From assembly GCF_010119545.1 (NCBI RefSeq), contig NZ_JAAEAA010000009.1:62001-126000 (forward strand): a DNA stretch of 64,000 nt, given 5' to 3'. Position 1 is the stretch's first letter. Each line of letters begins with the position of its first letter. Of the stretch, positions 27,540 to 36,421 are shown in pieces. Origin of the DNA: Pontibacter fetidus (GTDB lineage: Bacteria > Bacteroidota > Bacteroidia > Cytophagales > Hymenobacteraceae). A program made the translations under genes and the position numbers. The notes beneath the pieces were generated by a model, which was not told the DNA's origin, did no database searches, and saw only the letters and a list, made by a program, of their open reading frames with translations.

Positions 27540-28240
27540 TTATAGTTACCGTGGTCCAACCACCCCCAACCCCTCAGAGCTACGCTCGCTACCTTCGAAA
27601 TCGCTTCTCGGTAGTCTAAGGCGGGGAGTTTTTAGGCCTTTGCTATAGTTGGAGCTATAGTTTTATAGTTTAAAATTTACCTCACCCCAACCCTCTCCTA
27701 AAAACAGGAGAGGGAGTTTTAAACTGTTACTTCTTCTGTCATCCTGAAAGGATCTTGTGTGAAATGAGCATAAGCCTTAGCCTTAGCTATAACACACCCC
27801 TGCCCCTCTCAAGAGGGAATTTCGGCTATTACTATAGCTACAAGTATAGTAATAGTGTTACAGACCAAGAGTGGACAGGTCGCGGCCTGTCCCTACGAAA
27901 CTATAGCCACGATAAATTTCGAAGCTTGTCATTTCAAAGTATAGTTAAACTATAGCCATGAGAAAGATCACAGTCTTTGGGTTGAGCGCCTTGTAGATTT
28001 CTGGTGCCGCAGGCATTTCGAGGTACGAGAAAAAGAAATGTACACCGCGCGATGCCCGAAGACGGGGCTCCCGGCCGTGAGGGCACCAAAGTATAGAATG
28101 AAACTATAGGCAAGTAGAGCTCCCAGGATCGGAAGTAGCTATGAAAGAAAAGGCTTGGTATGAGTAAGTATAGACTGCAACTATAGGACACATAAGATCC
28201 CTCGACTTCGCTCGGGATGACAAAAGAGAGAATCTATAAA
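27540..28240 (+). repeat. Composite intergenic repeat, copy 3 (most complete)
   Basis: The gap between mlaE and ruvC carries all modules in the order of copy 1: CTACGCTCGCTACCTTC and AAGGCGGGGAGTTTTTA (27582-27634), a CTCTCCTAAAAACAGGAGAG stem (27694-27713), ACACCCCT..CTCTCAAGAGGGA, the GGACAGGTCGCGGCCTGTCC palindrome (27873-27892), module c from GTCTTTGGGTTGAGCGCC to GGCCGTGAGGGCACCAAAG (27973-28093), and a CTCGGGATGACA end module near 28213. The first 250 bases of the gap show nothing I can name. Confidence 0.85.
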
Positions 28241-28248
28241 AGAAAACT

Positions 28249-28821
28249 TTACTTCGAAGCAACCCGATCCGGGTTATCTGTCAGGAAACCTTTCCAGGAC
28301 TTGGCGCCAGATTTTGCATTGTTACCTTTCTGGTAATGGTGGCACAGCGCGACAGACAAGGCATCGGTGGCATCAAACATTTTCGGGTCCGGCTGAATTT
28401 TCAGGATCTGTACCAGCATACTGGCAACCTGCTCTTTAGAAGCATTACCATTTCCGGTAACCGATTGCTTTACTTTTTTGGGTGCATACTCCACATAAGG
28501 GATGTCGCGGGAGAGGGCCGCAGCAATGGCAACACCCTGGGCACGACCTAGTTTCAGCATACTTTGGACGTTAACCCCAAAGAAAGGAGATTCGATAGCC
28601 AGCTCATCCGGCAGGTATTCGTCGATGAGCTGTATCATGCGGTCGAAAATTTTCTTTAACTTGATGGCGTGGTTGCTGTAACTTTTCAGGTGAATAACGC
28701 CATACTGCACTACCTTTACTTTAGAACCGGTAACTTCAATAAGGCCGTAGCCCATAACCTGGGTGCCGGGGTCAATACCAAGAATAAGTTTGTTGGGCGG
28801 AAGCGCAGAAGAGTAAACCAT
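28249..28821 (-). CDS. ruvC: Holliday junction endonuclease RuvC
   Basis: Cuts Holliday junctions in homologous recombination together with RuvAB. The 190 residues (starting [11 protein letters not shown]) contain the RNase H-fold acidic residues: Asp17 in GIDPGT, Glu near residue 78 in IESPFFG and the [13 protein letters not shown] aspartates. The chosen start leaves only 25 bases to the divergent flippase-like gene; longer versions would overlap it. RuvA and RuvB are not in the window. Confidence 0.95.
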   Translation of the reverse strand: MVYSSALPPNKLILGIDPGTQVMGYGLIEVTGSKVKVVQYGVIHLKSYSNHAIKLKKIFDRMIQLIDEYLPDELAIESPFFGVNVQSMLKLGRAQGVAIAAALSRDIPYVEYAPKKVKQSVTGNGNASKEQVASMLVQILKIQPDPKMFDATDALSVALCHHYQKGNNAKSGAKSWKGFLTDNPDRVASK

Positions 28822-28846
28822 AAGTCTACAAAAATAAGACAATATC

Positions 28847-29836
28847 TTGAACATTGCCTCAAACAGAAGGTTCCTTTTACCCGCCGGCAAATTGCTGGTG
28901 GTGGTTCTTACGCTTTATCTTTTGTGGCAGGCCATTTCTACCGTTCCTGATACATTTCTGAGTTGGAAAACGATAGTCCGCAACACCATAAATAGTCCTT
29001 TTAGGTGGCTATTTATAGTTACAGCTATACTTATACCTGTAAACTGGGGCTTCGAAGCGAAAAAGTGGCAACTACTTGGCCGTAAACTGGAACCGATATC
29101 GTTCTGGCGGGCATACCGGGCTGTAATGGTTGGCCTGACCCTGGGCTTTATCACACCAAACCGGCTTGGTGATTACGCCGGCCGTGTGCTGGAGCTTAAA
29201 AGCAAACAACGCCTGGAAGCTATTGGAGCTATTTTTATCGGCAGGTTTTGCCAATTGGTAGCTACGGTTATAGTTGGTTCGGTGGGGTTGCTGTATTTTA
29301 TAGTTACGTTCTTCTGGGCAGCTAATCCGGGAGTTTCTTTAAGCCTGATTTTTCTATTGATGTCAGTTTCTGCGGCTACGTTGTTGCTTTTGTATAATGC
29401 ACAGGCCATAGTGGCGGTAGTTTCGGCTATAAAACCATTGCGAAAATTAGTTGGCTATGTAGCCATCATGGGCAACTATAGTTCTGCCGAAATCTCAAAA
29501 CTGCTGTTGCTTTCGCTTTGCCGCTATGCCGTGTTTTTGTTGCAGTTTATACTATTACTTATCCTTTTCGATGTGCAACTGACTGCGCTGCAATATGTAT
29601 GCGGTGTAGCAGGTACGTTCTTTATCAAATCTATAGTTCCGTCGGTAAGTTTGCTTTCAGATTTAGGCGTGCGGGAGTTGTCGGCGATGTATCTGTTTGG
29701 GTTACTGGGGCAGGAGCGTTTACAGGTGCTAAGCGCCAGCCTGAGCTTGTGGTTACTCAATATTGCCGTGCCCAGCGTGGTGGGTTTATACTTTGTGCTG
29801 CAGTTGCGGTTTTTCAGGAAAGGAGCGGGGGCATGA
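28847..29836 (+). CDS. Flippase-like membrane protein (LPG synthase TM domain family)
   Basis: A 329-residue polytopic protein with about eight membrane segments, of the family containing the MprF flippase domain and UPF0104/AglD relatives. Features include [32 protein letters not shown] and the late [18 protein letters not shown]. The start appears to be TTG, since no ATG occurs until residue 93. It overlaps the following glycosyltransferase by four bases (ATGA). Such pairs usually flip or modify a lipid-linked sugar, but the product is unknown. Confidence 0.8.
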   Translation: MNIASNRRFLLPAGKLLVVVLTLYLLWQAISTVPDTFLSWKTIVRNTINSPFRWLFIVTAILIPVNWGFEAKKWQLLGRKLEPISFWRAYRAVMVGLTLGFITPNRLGDYAGRVLELKSKQRLEAIGAIFIGRFCQLVATVIVGSVGLLYFIVTFFWAANPGVSLSLIFLLMSVSAATLLLLYNAQAIVAVVSAIKPLRKLVGYVAIMGNYSSAEISKLLLLSLCRYAVFLLQFILLLILFDVQLTALQYVCGVAGTFFIKSIVPSVSLLSDLGVRELSAMYLFGLLGQERLQVLSASLSLWLLNIAVPSVVGLYFVLQLRFFRKGAGA

Positions 29837-30978
29837 CCTGGATAGTTGAGTTACTGCTTTTCGTTTCGTTGGTAAGCTATAGCTGGATTATACTTCGCAG
29901 GTGGGTAGCCTGGGCCAAACTTCCGGAAACAAACATGCCAGCCAACTGGCAGCCAACTACAAAACTCTCGGTTATCATCCCTGTCCGAAACGAAGCAGTG
30001 AATATTCTGCATTTGCTCCTCGATCTCGAAAAGCAGACTTATCCAAAAACGCTCTTTGAAGTGATCGTGGTAGATGATCATTCCGAAGACGAAACCCAAG
30101 CTATAGTTCAGCAATTTTCTAAGGCATCGGCACTACGAATAAAAATTATTGAGTTAAATACTTATGTTAAGTATAGTGGTAAAAAAGCTGCTGTACAAAA
30201 AGGAGTGGAGTTGGCAGAAGGGGAGTTGTTGGTTTTTACCGATGGCGATTGTCGGGTGCAACCCGAGTGGCTTACCTTGTTTGCCTATAGTTATCAGACG
30301 TATCGGCCGTTATTCATTAGCGGACCGGTTAGTTTCCAGAACACCCATAGTTTGCTGGAGCGCATGCAGCTTGTGGAGTTCGCCAGCCTGATCGGTATTG
30401 GTGCAGCGTCAATAGGGCTAGGCAAACCAAACATGTGCAATGGCGCTAACCTGGCCTATACTAGGCAAGTGTTTGAGGAAGTGAAAGGTTTTACCGGAAA
30501 CGAAACTATAGCCAGCGGCGACGACGAATTTCTGCTGCACAAGATCCATAAACTATACCCCGGAAAAATTTTCTTTGTAAAGAATAAAGGAGCTATAGTT
30601 TATACCGAAGCCTGTAAATCCATCAGTAGTTTCCTAGGGCAACGGATCAGGTGGGCCAGCAAGTGGCGGGCCTATCAGGAGTGGCATGTAAAACTGTTGG
30701 CGCTAGTCGTTTTTATGGTTAATCTGTTACTTTTTGTGGTGTTATTAATGGCACTGTTCGGCAAAATGCCTGCTTCTGTATTTATTGGGGCTATAATTGC
30801 CAAGTTCGCTATAGATTTCTTATTTTTAACTCGTATTCTCAGTTTTTTAGGTCGCAGGCGCTACATTTGGTATATGCTGCCGCTGCAACTGGTGTACATC
30901 CCTTATGTGGTAACAACAGCAGTTTTGGGCCTTACAGGGCGCTACCGCTGGAAAGGCAGAACCATACAAAACCGATGA
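29833..30978 (+). CDS. Family 2 glycosyltransferase, membrane-bound
   Basis: A 381-residue inverting glycosyltransferase. After one N-terminal helix it has a GT-A domain: SVIIPVRNEA, VVDDHSEDETQ, FTDGDC (DXD-like), CNGANLAYTRQVF, GDDEFLL and the product-binding GQRIRWASKW. Three hydrophobic segments follow. Overlap with the flippase-like gene implies coupled translation and a common pathway, for instance in glycolipid or carotenoid glycosylation; this is inference. Confidence 0.88.
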   Translation: MTWIVELLLFVSLVSYSWIILRRWVAWAKLPETNMPANWQPTTKLSVIIPVRNEAVNILHLLLDLEKQTYPKTLFEVIVVDDHSEDETQAIVQQFSKASALRIKIIELNTYVKYSGKKAAVQKGVELAEGELLVFTDGDCRVQPEWLTLFAYSYQTYRPLFISGPVSFQNTHSLLERMQLVEFASLIGIGAASIGLGKPNMCNGANLAYTRQVFEEVKGFTGNETIASGDDEFLLHKIHKLYPGKIFFVKNKGAIVYTEACKSISSFLGQRIRWASKWRAYQEWHVKLLALVVFMVNLLLFVVLLMALFGKMPASVFIGAIIAKFAIDFLFLTRILSFLGRRRYIWYMLPLQLVYIPYVVTTAVLGLTGRYRWKGRTIQNR

Positions 30979-31232
30979 CAGAAAACGAATTCGATATACT
31001 CGACGAACTATACTTTGTAGCCTCTTACCCGGACCTGCGCAGCACGCTCTCGCTCACCGATGAGGAGCTGTGTGCCGGGTTACAGTTGTTGCTTCAGAAG
31101 GGCTACATCCGCATCATGTATCCTGACCAGGATACCGAGCATGCTTATGATCCGCAAACTTTCAGCAAACACTGCCACGAGTATTTTTACCTGGCTACAA
31201 AGGCCGGACTTGTAGTGCATAACTCAATTTAA
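30975..31232 (+). CDS. Small protein of unknown function
   Basis: An 85-residue acidic protein, overlapping the glycosyltransferase stop by four bases and followed directly by the ABC permease start. It has a helix-turn-helix-like middle (RSTLSLTDEELCAGLQLLLQKGYIRIMYP), resembling small winged-helix folds, and HCHEYFYLATKAGLVVHNS at the end. A DNA-binding or adaptor role is possible but unsupported by any recognised family. Confidence 0.7.
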   Translation: MTENEFDILDELYFVASYPDLRSTLSLTDEELCAGLQLLLQKGYIRIMYPDQDTEHAYDPQTFSKHCHEYFYLATKAGLVVHNSI

Positions 31233-32408
31233 ATGGCTGTACTACAACAAAATAAAGCAGCCAGCCGGCCGCCTTCTTATTACATCAGGCAACGCCTTTT
31301 GCAAAACAAACCTGCTATGGTGGGGCTGGGTATTATTGTGCTGGCTATAGTTGTAGCGATCCTAGGCTACGCCATTATGCCCGACAGCACACCAAATGCA
31401 AACAACGGTTTGGTGCAGATCCAGAAAAAGAGCCCCGGCTTTTCGACACAGGTGCTGCGCATGGCCAAATCAAATCCGGCAGCAGATGTTAACCCGCTGA
31501 ATTTTATCCTTTCCGGCGCACCCGAAGATTACTCCGAAATCCCGATAGAAAGCTATAGTTTTAAAGGCGACAGCCTGCAGGTACAGCCGCTGCGCAGCAA
31601 TAACGCCATGGCTGATCAGCCACGCACCTACGGCCTTAACGAAATTGTAGGCAACCGCACAAACTATAGCTCAGCTGAACTTAAGGAAACTATAGAAAAC
31701 GATCATATCCGAACCAAAACTTACTGGCTGGGTACCGATAAGGCCGGGCGCGATGTACTGAGCAGGCTAATACTGGGAACGCGTATTTCGCTGGGTATAG
31801 GCTTTGTGGCTGTACTTATATCCGTATTTGTGGGTATTGCAGTTGGGGCCGCAGGTGGCTACTTTGGAGGTTGGGTTGATAAGCTGATGACATTCCTGAT
31901 GACGGTGGTGTGGTCGGTGCCGAGTATTATGCTGGTAATTGCCATTAGCCTGGCCCTGGATAGCAAAGGCGTTTGGGTGGCTTTTGTGGCCGTTGGTTTA
32001 ACTATGTGGGTAGAAGTTGCCCGTGTGGTACGTGGCCAGATACTCGGTTTAAAAGAAAAGACCTACATCGAAGCTGCTCAGGTTCTGGGAGTTCCGGAAA
32101 GATTGATTATATTAAGGCATCTGCTGCCAAACATGATCGGGCCCTTAATCGTTATTGCCACAGCCAACTTTGCATCGGCGATTCTGATAGAAGCTGGCCT
32201 TAGCTTTCTGGGGCTGGGCGTACAACCGCCGGCACCAAGTTGGGGCATGATGGTAAACGAAGGTTTTCAGCTGATAGGCGCGAAGGCCGGTTTATACTTA
32301 GTTTTATTACCAAGTTTATGCATCAGCGTGCTGGTGTTGGCCTTTAACCTGTTAGGCAATGGCCTCCGCGATGCATACGACCCGAAAATACCGTTAACAA
32401 ATGGCTGA
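31233..32408 (+). CDS. Dipeptide/oligopeptide-type ABC permease (DppC/OppC-like)
   Basis: A 391-residue inner-membrane permease. The first membrane helix (about 33-52) is followed by a periplasmic insert of about 110 residues, then YWLGTDKAGRDVLSRLILG, five further helices and the EAAQVLGVPERLIILRHLLPN coupling loop. DppC-type permeases normally pair with a DppB, a binding protein and ATPases; none are adjacent, so the partners must be elsewhere, perhaps including the set at 38.9-42.8 kb. Confidence 0.9.
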   Translation: MAVLQQNKAASRPPSYYIRQRLLQNKPAMVGLGIIVLAIVVAILGYAIMPDSTPNANNGLVQIQKKSPGFSTQVLRMAKSNPAADVNPLNFILSGAPEDYSEIPIESYSFKGDSLQVQPLRSNNAMADQPRTYGLNEIVGNRTNYSSAELKETIENDHIRTKTYWLGTDKAGRDVLSRLILGTRISLGIGFVAVLISVFVGIAVGAAGGYFGGWVDKLMTFLMTVVWSVPSIMLVIAISLALDSKGVWVAFVAVGLTMWVEVARVVRGQILGLKEKTYIEAAQVLGVPERLIILRHLLPNMIGPLIVIATANFASAILIEAGLSFLGLGVQPPAPSWGMMVNEGFQLIGAKAGLYLVLLPSLCISVLVLAFNLLGNGLRDAYDPKIPLTNG

Positions 32409-33624
32409 AAGTAGCACACCTAATATACAGCAGGAGCTGAACCTGAAAAAACTGGAGCTTTCGGCACTGCTCGAGATAACGCAGGCTATTAACGAAAACC
32501 TGCCCGAAGCTGCTTTGTACAAAATTTACCGTTTTACTCTGCTTGCCCAGTTGCAGATAAGCCGGCTGGTGCTGTACGTACACGACGAAGCGTGGGAATG
32601 CAAAGCCGATTTCGGAACGCAGCAGGATTTTAAAAAGCAAGACCTACCGGAAGCCATCACTTCGCTGAAAGAGATCACTTATACCTCTAAACTACAGGTA
32701 GATAAAAAGTGGCGTGCCTTCGAGATCGTGATTCCGGTACTGCACAACGGTAAAGTGCTTGCCTTTGTAATGATTGGTAAAATGCAGCCATTCTATACTA
32801 ACCTGGAAGCCCTTAATTTTGTGCAGACGGTGAGTAATATTATGCTGGTTGCCATCGAGAACCACAAAATGGCCCGCCAACGACTGGCTCAGGAATCTAT
32901 CCGTCGCGAAATTGAAATTGCCCGTGAAGTGCAGAACATGCTGTTCCCGAAAGCATTGCCTAACGACAAGGACATTGCCATACATGCCAGCTACATTCCG
33001 CATTCTTCTATCGGCGGCGACTACTACGATTACATCGAAATAGACCAGGACCAGTCCTTGTTCTGCGTGGCCGATGTGTCGGGTAAAGGTGTTCCGGCTT
33101 CGTTGCTGATGTCAAACTTCCAGGCTGGCCTCCGGACGATACTTCGCCAGACCTCAGACCTGAATACTGTTGTATCTGAGCTTAATAACCTGATTTACCG
33201 GAACGCGATCGCTGAGAAATTTATTACCACTTTTCTGGCCCTTTATAACCGTAAAACCCGTGAGCTGAGCTACGTAAATGCCGGCCATAACTCGCCTATA
33301 CTTCTGTTTGAGAATAATACGCACCAACTCCTGAACGAAGGCTGTACCATGCTGGGCGCCTTTGATGTGCTGCCGTTTATGTCGGTTACAAGCATACAGG
33401 TACCCGAAAACTCGATGTTGCTGTGCTATACCGATGGCCTGACAGAAGTATTTGACGAGGACGATTCGGAGTTTGGTATTGAACGCACAATAGAGTTTCT
33501 GCAGACACACCGTTTCCTGAGTTCTAAAATGCTGCACCTGCAACTGCTGCGCGAAATAAACCTTTATAACGAAGACGCCACCCTCAACGACGACATTACA
33601 CTGCTATCGTGCAGGTTTAAATAG
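32401..33624 (+). CDS. SpoIIE-type serine phosphatase with GAF-like sensor
   Basis: A 407-residue RsbU-like regulator. Residues about 20-170 resemble a GAF sensor domain; a short coiled coil (REIEIAREVQNMLFP) links to the PPM phosphatase domain (about 190-407) with SSIGGDYYDY, ADVSGKGVPASLLMSNF, YVNAGHNSPIL, CYTDGLTE and LNDDITLL, which hold the metal-binding aspartates. The usual role is dephosphorylating an anti-sigma antagonist in partner switching. Its start overlaps the permease gene by eight bases. Confidence 0.9.
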   Translation: MAESSTPNIQQELNLKKLELSALLEITQAINENLPEAALYKIYRFTLLAQLQISRLVLYVHDEAWECKADFGTQQDFKKQDLPEAITSLKEITYTSKLQVDKKWRAFEIVIPVLHNGKVLAFVMIGKMQPFYTNLEALNFVQTVSNIMLVAIENHKMARQRLAQESIRREIEIAREVQNMLFPKALPNDKDIAIHASYIPHSSIGGDYYDYIEIDQDQSLFCVADVSGKGVPASLLMSNFQAGLRTILRQTSDLNTVVSELNNLIYRNAIAEKFITTFLALYNRKTRELSYVNAGHNSPILLFENNTHQLLNEGCTMLGAFDVLPFMSVTSIQVPENSMLLCYTDGLTEVFDEDDSEFGIERTIEFLQTHRFLSSKMLHLQLLREINLYNEDATLNDDITLLSCRFK

Positions 33625-33756
33625 TTAAAGAGTTTAAGAGCGTTTAAGAGTTAATAAAGTTAGAAAGTTATAGTTTGCAGAGACGCAATATTTAGCGCTT
33701 TTTACTTCAGGATATCAGACCATCAGACATTTAACAGTCAACAACCGACAATCAAC
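33622..33756. repeat. Low-complexity spacer with AGTTTAAGAG-type repeats
   Basis: After the phosphatase gene come AGTTAAAGAGTTTAAGAGCG and variants, then ATCAGACCATCAGACATTT and CAACAACCGACAATCAACG up to the next start codon. Short degenerate repeats like those at 21.8 kb and 35.5 kb. Confidence 0.5.
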
Positions 33757-34395
33757 GTGTTTCGCCTTTTCAAAACGCCTTACCTGATGAAAAAACTATT
33801 GCCCGGCTACACCTGGCACCGGGAGGCGACAGGCAAAAATTTATACCTCACGTTTGATGACGGACCAATTCCGGAAGTAACACCTTTTGTGCTGGAGCAA
33901 CTGGCACAATATAAGGCTAAAGCTACCTTTTTTTGTGTGGGCGAAAACCTGGAAAAGCATCCTGAAATAGCGCTTCAGATTTTAGCTGGCGGCCATAAAC
34001 TAGCTAACCATACCTATAACCACTTAAAAGGCTGGCAAACATCTTTAGAGCAATACCTGCAAAACGTGCAGCAATGCCAGTACATCCTGCAAACTATAGT
34101 TCCGGCCGCACCACAGGAGAAGCACCTGTTCCGTCCGCCATACGGCAGAATAACAGGTAAACAGGCAACCGCTTTGCGTACAACTTACGAGCTGATTATG
34201 TGGGATGTGCTCACCAACGATTACGACGCTACCTTACAACCCGACCAGTGCCTGAAACAAAGTATAGCTAAAACCCAACCTGGCAGCATTATCGTATTCC
34301 ACGACAGCCTGAAAGCAGAACGAAACATGCGCTATGCCCTGCCACGTTTTCTGGAGCATTTTGCCGGGCTTGGCTATACTTTCGAGACGTTATGA
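33757..34395 (+). CDS. Polysaccharide deacetylase (NodB domain)
   Basis: A 212-residue metal-dependent carbohydrate esterase family 4 enzyme. Motifs: TFDDGP (motif 1, near residue 31), HTYNH (motif 2, metal histidines), RPPYGR (motif 3), MWDVLTNDY and VFHDS. Substrate is probably an N-acetylated sugar polymer such as peptidoglycan or a surface glycan. No signal peptide is evident; the start is GTG. It overlaps the following glycosyltransferase by four bases. Confidence 0.9.
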   Translation: MFRLFKTPYLMKKLLPGYTWHREATGKNLYLTFDDGPIPEVTPFVLEQLAQYKAKATFFCVGENLEKHPEIALQILAGGHKLANHTYNHLKGWQTSLEQYLQNVQQCQYILQTIVPAAPQEKHLFRPPYGRITGKQATALRTTYELIMWDVLTNDYDATLQPDQCLKQSIAKTQPGSIIVFHDSLKAERNMRYALPRFLEHFAGLGYTFETL

Positions 34396-35483
34396 TCTTA
34401 TCGGTCATCTATTTTATAGTTTACTTCTCTATTTTCCTGGCACTGCTGTACTTGTGGGTCTACAACCGGAAAAGCTATAGTTTACAACCTGTAGTGCAAC
34501 CTCGTATCAGCATATTAATTGCTGCCCGCAACGAAGAGCACAGCATCCTGCGCTGCCTTACTGCTATCGAAGCGTTAAACTACCCTCATACTAAAATTGA
34601 AGTGCTCATCGGCGATGATGCCTCTACAGACAATACCCGCGCTATAGTTGACGATTTTATAAAAGACAAACCAAACTATAGATGCATAACTATTACCAAA
34701 ACTATAGGTAATGCCCGCGGAAAAGCCAATGTATTAGCCCAACTTACCAAACTGGCCACTACCGATTATTTCTTTTATACCGATGCCGACATTGCCGTAC
34801 CCAAAAACTGGATACAAGCTATGCTGGCCGAACTGAAGGAAGATATAGGGGTGGTAACCGGCGTTACAACTATAACCGGCAACCACTTTTTCCATAAAAT
34901 GCAGGCCCTGGATTGGGTATACTCGCTGGGGTTGGTGCAGGTGGTGGCAGATATAGGGTTGCCGGTTACGACAATGGGTAACAACATGCTGCTGCGCCGC
35001 GAAGCTTACGAACAGGTGGGTGGCTTCGAAACTATAAGATTCTCGATAACCGAAGACATTGCCATTTTTAACGAGATACTGCACAAAGGCTGGAACTTCC
35101 GGAACATTTATACCCGAAATGCGCTGGCACTCTCGTTGCCGGCGGCCAACTTTGTGCAGTACATAAACCAACGCAAACGCTGGATGAGTGGCTCTATGCA
35201 CCTGCCGCTTTACATGGCCGTTATCTTTGTACTACATGCGGCTTATTACCCGGTGCTTATCCCGTTTTTTGCCTATACTTCGGTGGCGGTAATGGGTGGC
35301 ATCTTTTTGCTTAAACTTATCTTCCAGAGTGTATTCGTGCATATTTGCCTGCACCGGCTTAACCTGGCTGTACCGTGGCATTACTACATCCTTTTCGAAC
35401 TATACCTGGTTGTATCATCCGTTATGCTGATCATCTACTTCTTTATGCCTTTCAGGACCGTCTGGAAAGGAAGAAAATATTAG
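34392..35483 (+). CDS. Family 2 glycosyltransferase, membrane-bound
   Basis: A 363-residue processive-like glycosyltransferase. An N-terminal helix precedes the GT-A domain with ILIAARNEE, GDDASTDNT, FYTDADIAVP (DXD), TMGNNMLLRREAYEQVGGFE, the catalytic ITEDIA and QRKRWMSGS (QxxRW). Two or three membrane helices end the protein. Coupled to the deacetylase by an ATGA overlap, the pair resembles synthase-deacetylase partners for a surface polysaccharide. Confidence 0.88.
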   Translation: MILSVIYFIVYFSIFLALLYLWVYNRKSYSLQPVVQPRISILIAARNEEHSILRCLTAIEALNYPHTKIEVLIGDDASTDNTRAIVDDFIKDKPNYRCITITKTIGNARGKANVLAQLTKLATTDYFFYTDADIAVPKNWIQAMLAELKEDIGVVTGVTTITGNHFFHKMQALDWVYSLGLVQVVADIGLPVTTMGNNMLLRREAYEQVGGFETIRFSITEDIAIFNEILHKGWNFRNIYTRNALALSLPAANFVQYINQRKRWMSGSMHLPLYMAVIFVLHAAYYPVLIPFFAYTSVAVMGGIFLLKLIFQSVFVHICLHRLNLAVPWHYYILFELYLVVSSVMLIIYFFMPFRTVWKGRKY

Positions 35484-35640
35484 AAGTTAAAAGTTAGTGA
35501 GTTAAAGAGTTTGTGAGTAATTCAATTGTAATCCAGTTCATCCTTCCAAATCCTGAAAATCCTGATTCAGACAATCAGCAATTAAAGCTAACTTGCAGCT
35601 TTAATTTGTGTTACCCATCGGCTTTAAGCTGATGATAATC
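35483..35640. repeat. Low-complexity spacer upstream of tatD
   Basis: AGAAGTTAAAAGTTAGTGAG and related short repeats, then AAATCCTGAAAATCCTGATT and an AGCTAACTTGCAGCTTTAAT/AGCTTT stretch. No gene is seen. Confidence 0.4.
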
Positions 35641-35651
35641 TATAGTTGAGA

Positions 35652-36419
35652 ATGAAGTTAGTTGATTCGCACGCACATATTTATTCCGAAGAGTTTAAGG
35701 ATGACCAGCCAGCCGCTGTTGCTAAAGCCCGTGAAGCAGGCGTAGAGAAGATCTACATGCCCAACATCGACCACACCAGTATAGATGCGATGCTGGAAAC
35801 CGAAGCCGCTTTTCCGGGGACCTGCATACCGATGATGGGCCTGCACCCGACCTATGTAAAAAAGGATTTTGAGCGTGAACTATACCTGGTGGAAGAGTGG
35901 CTTAACAAGCGCGAATTTGCGGCAGTAGGGGAGTGCGGTATAGACCTGTACTGGGATAAAACATTTTTGCCGCAGCAACAGGAAGCCCTGAAAGTACAGC
36001 TGGAACTGGCAAAAAAGCATAAGCTACCCATCGTATTACACACCCGCGACTCTTTTGATGAAACGTATGAACTGGTTGCTGCTGCCCAGGACGGAACATT
36101 GCGCGGAATTTTCCATTGCTTTTCGGGTACGCCGGAGCAAGCTGCTAAAGTAAAAGAGCTAAACTTTTTGATGGGTATTGGCGGTGTGGCAACCTTTAAA
36201 AATGGCGGACTTGATAAGGTGTTACCGCACGTGTCGCTGAATGATCTGGTACTGGAAACCGACTGCCCATATTTAGCTCCGGTGCCTCACCGTGGCAAAC
36301 GCAACGAGCCGGCTTATATTCCGCTGGTGTTAAAACGTGTAGCCGAATTAATGCAGAAAACTGAAGAAGAAGTGGCAGAAATCACTACTATAAACGCCCT
36401 GAACCTGTTTAAACTATAG
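35652..36419 (+). CDS. TatD family metal-dependent DNase
   Basis: A 255-residue TIM-barrel hydrolase. Metal ligands appear in DSHAHIY, VGECGIDLYWD, HTRDSF, FHCFSGT and ETDCPYLAP. Homologues act as 3'-5' exonucleases or proofread D-aminoacylated substrates; the exact job here is not determinable. ATG chosen over an in-frame TTG two codons upstream. Three bases from the asparaginase gene. Confidence 0.93.
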   Translation: MKLVDSHAHIYSEEFKDDQPAAVAKAREAGVEKIYMPNIDHTSIDAMLETEAAFPGTCIPMMGLHPTYVKKDFERELYLVEEWLNKREFAAVGECGIDLYWDKTFLPQQQEALKVQLELAKKHKLPIVLHTRDSFDETYELVAAAQDGTLRGIFHCFSGTPEQAAKVKELNFLMGIGGVATFKNGGLDKVLPHVSLNDLVLETDCPYLAPVPHRGKRNEPAYIPLVLKRVAELMQKTEEEVAEITTINALNLFKL

Positions 36420-36421
36420 TT

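Noticed and set aside
29518..29832. Longer N-terminus of the first glycosyltransferase
   Set aside because: It overlaps the flippase-like gene in another frame and lacks family features; the ATG with a 4-base overlap gives a normal protein start.
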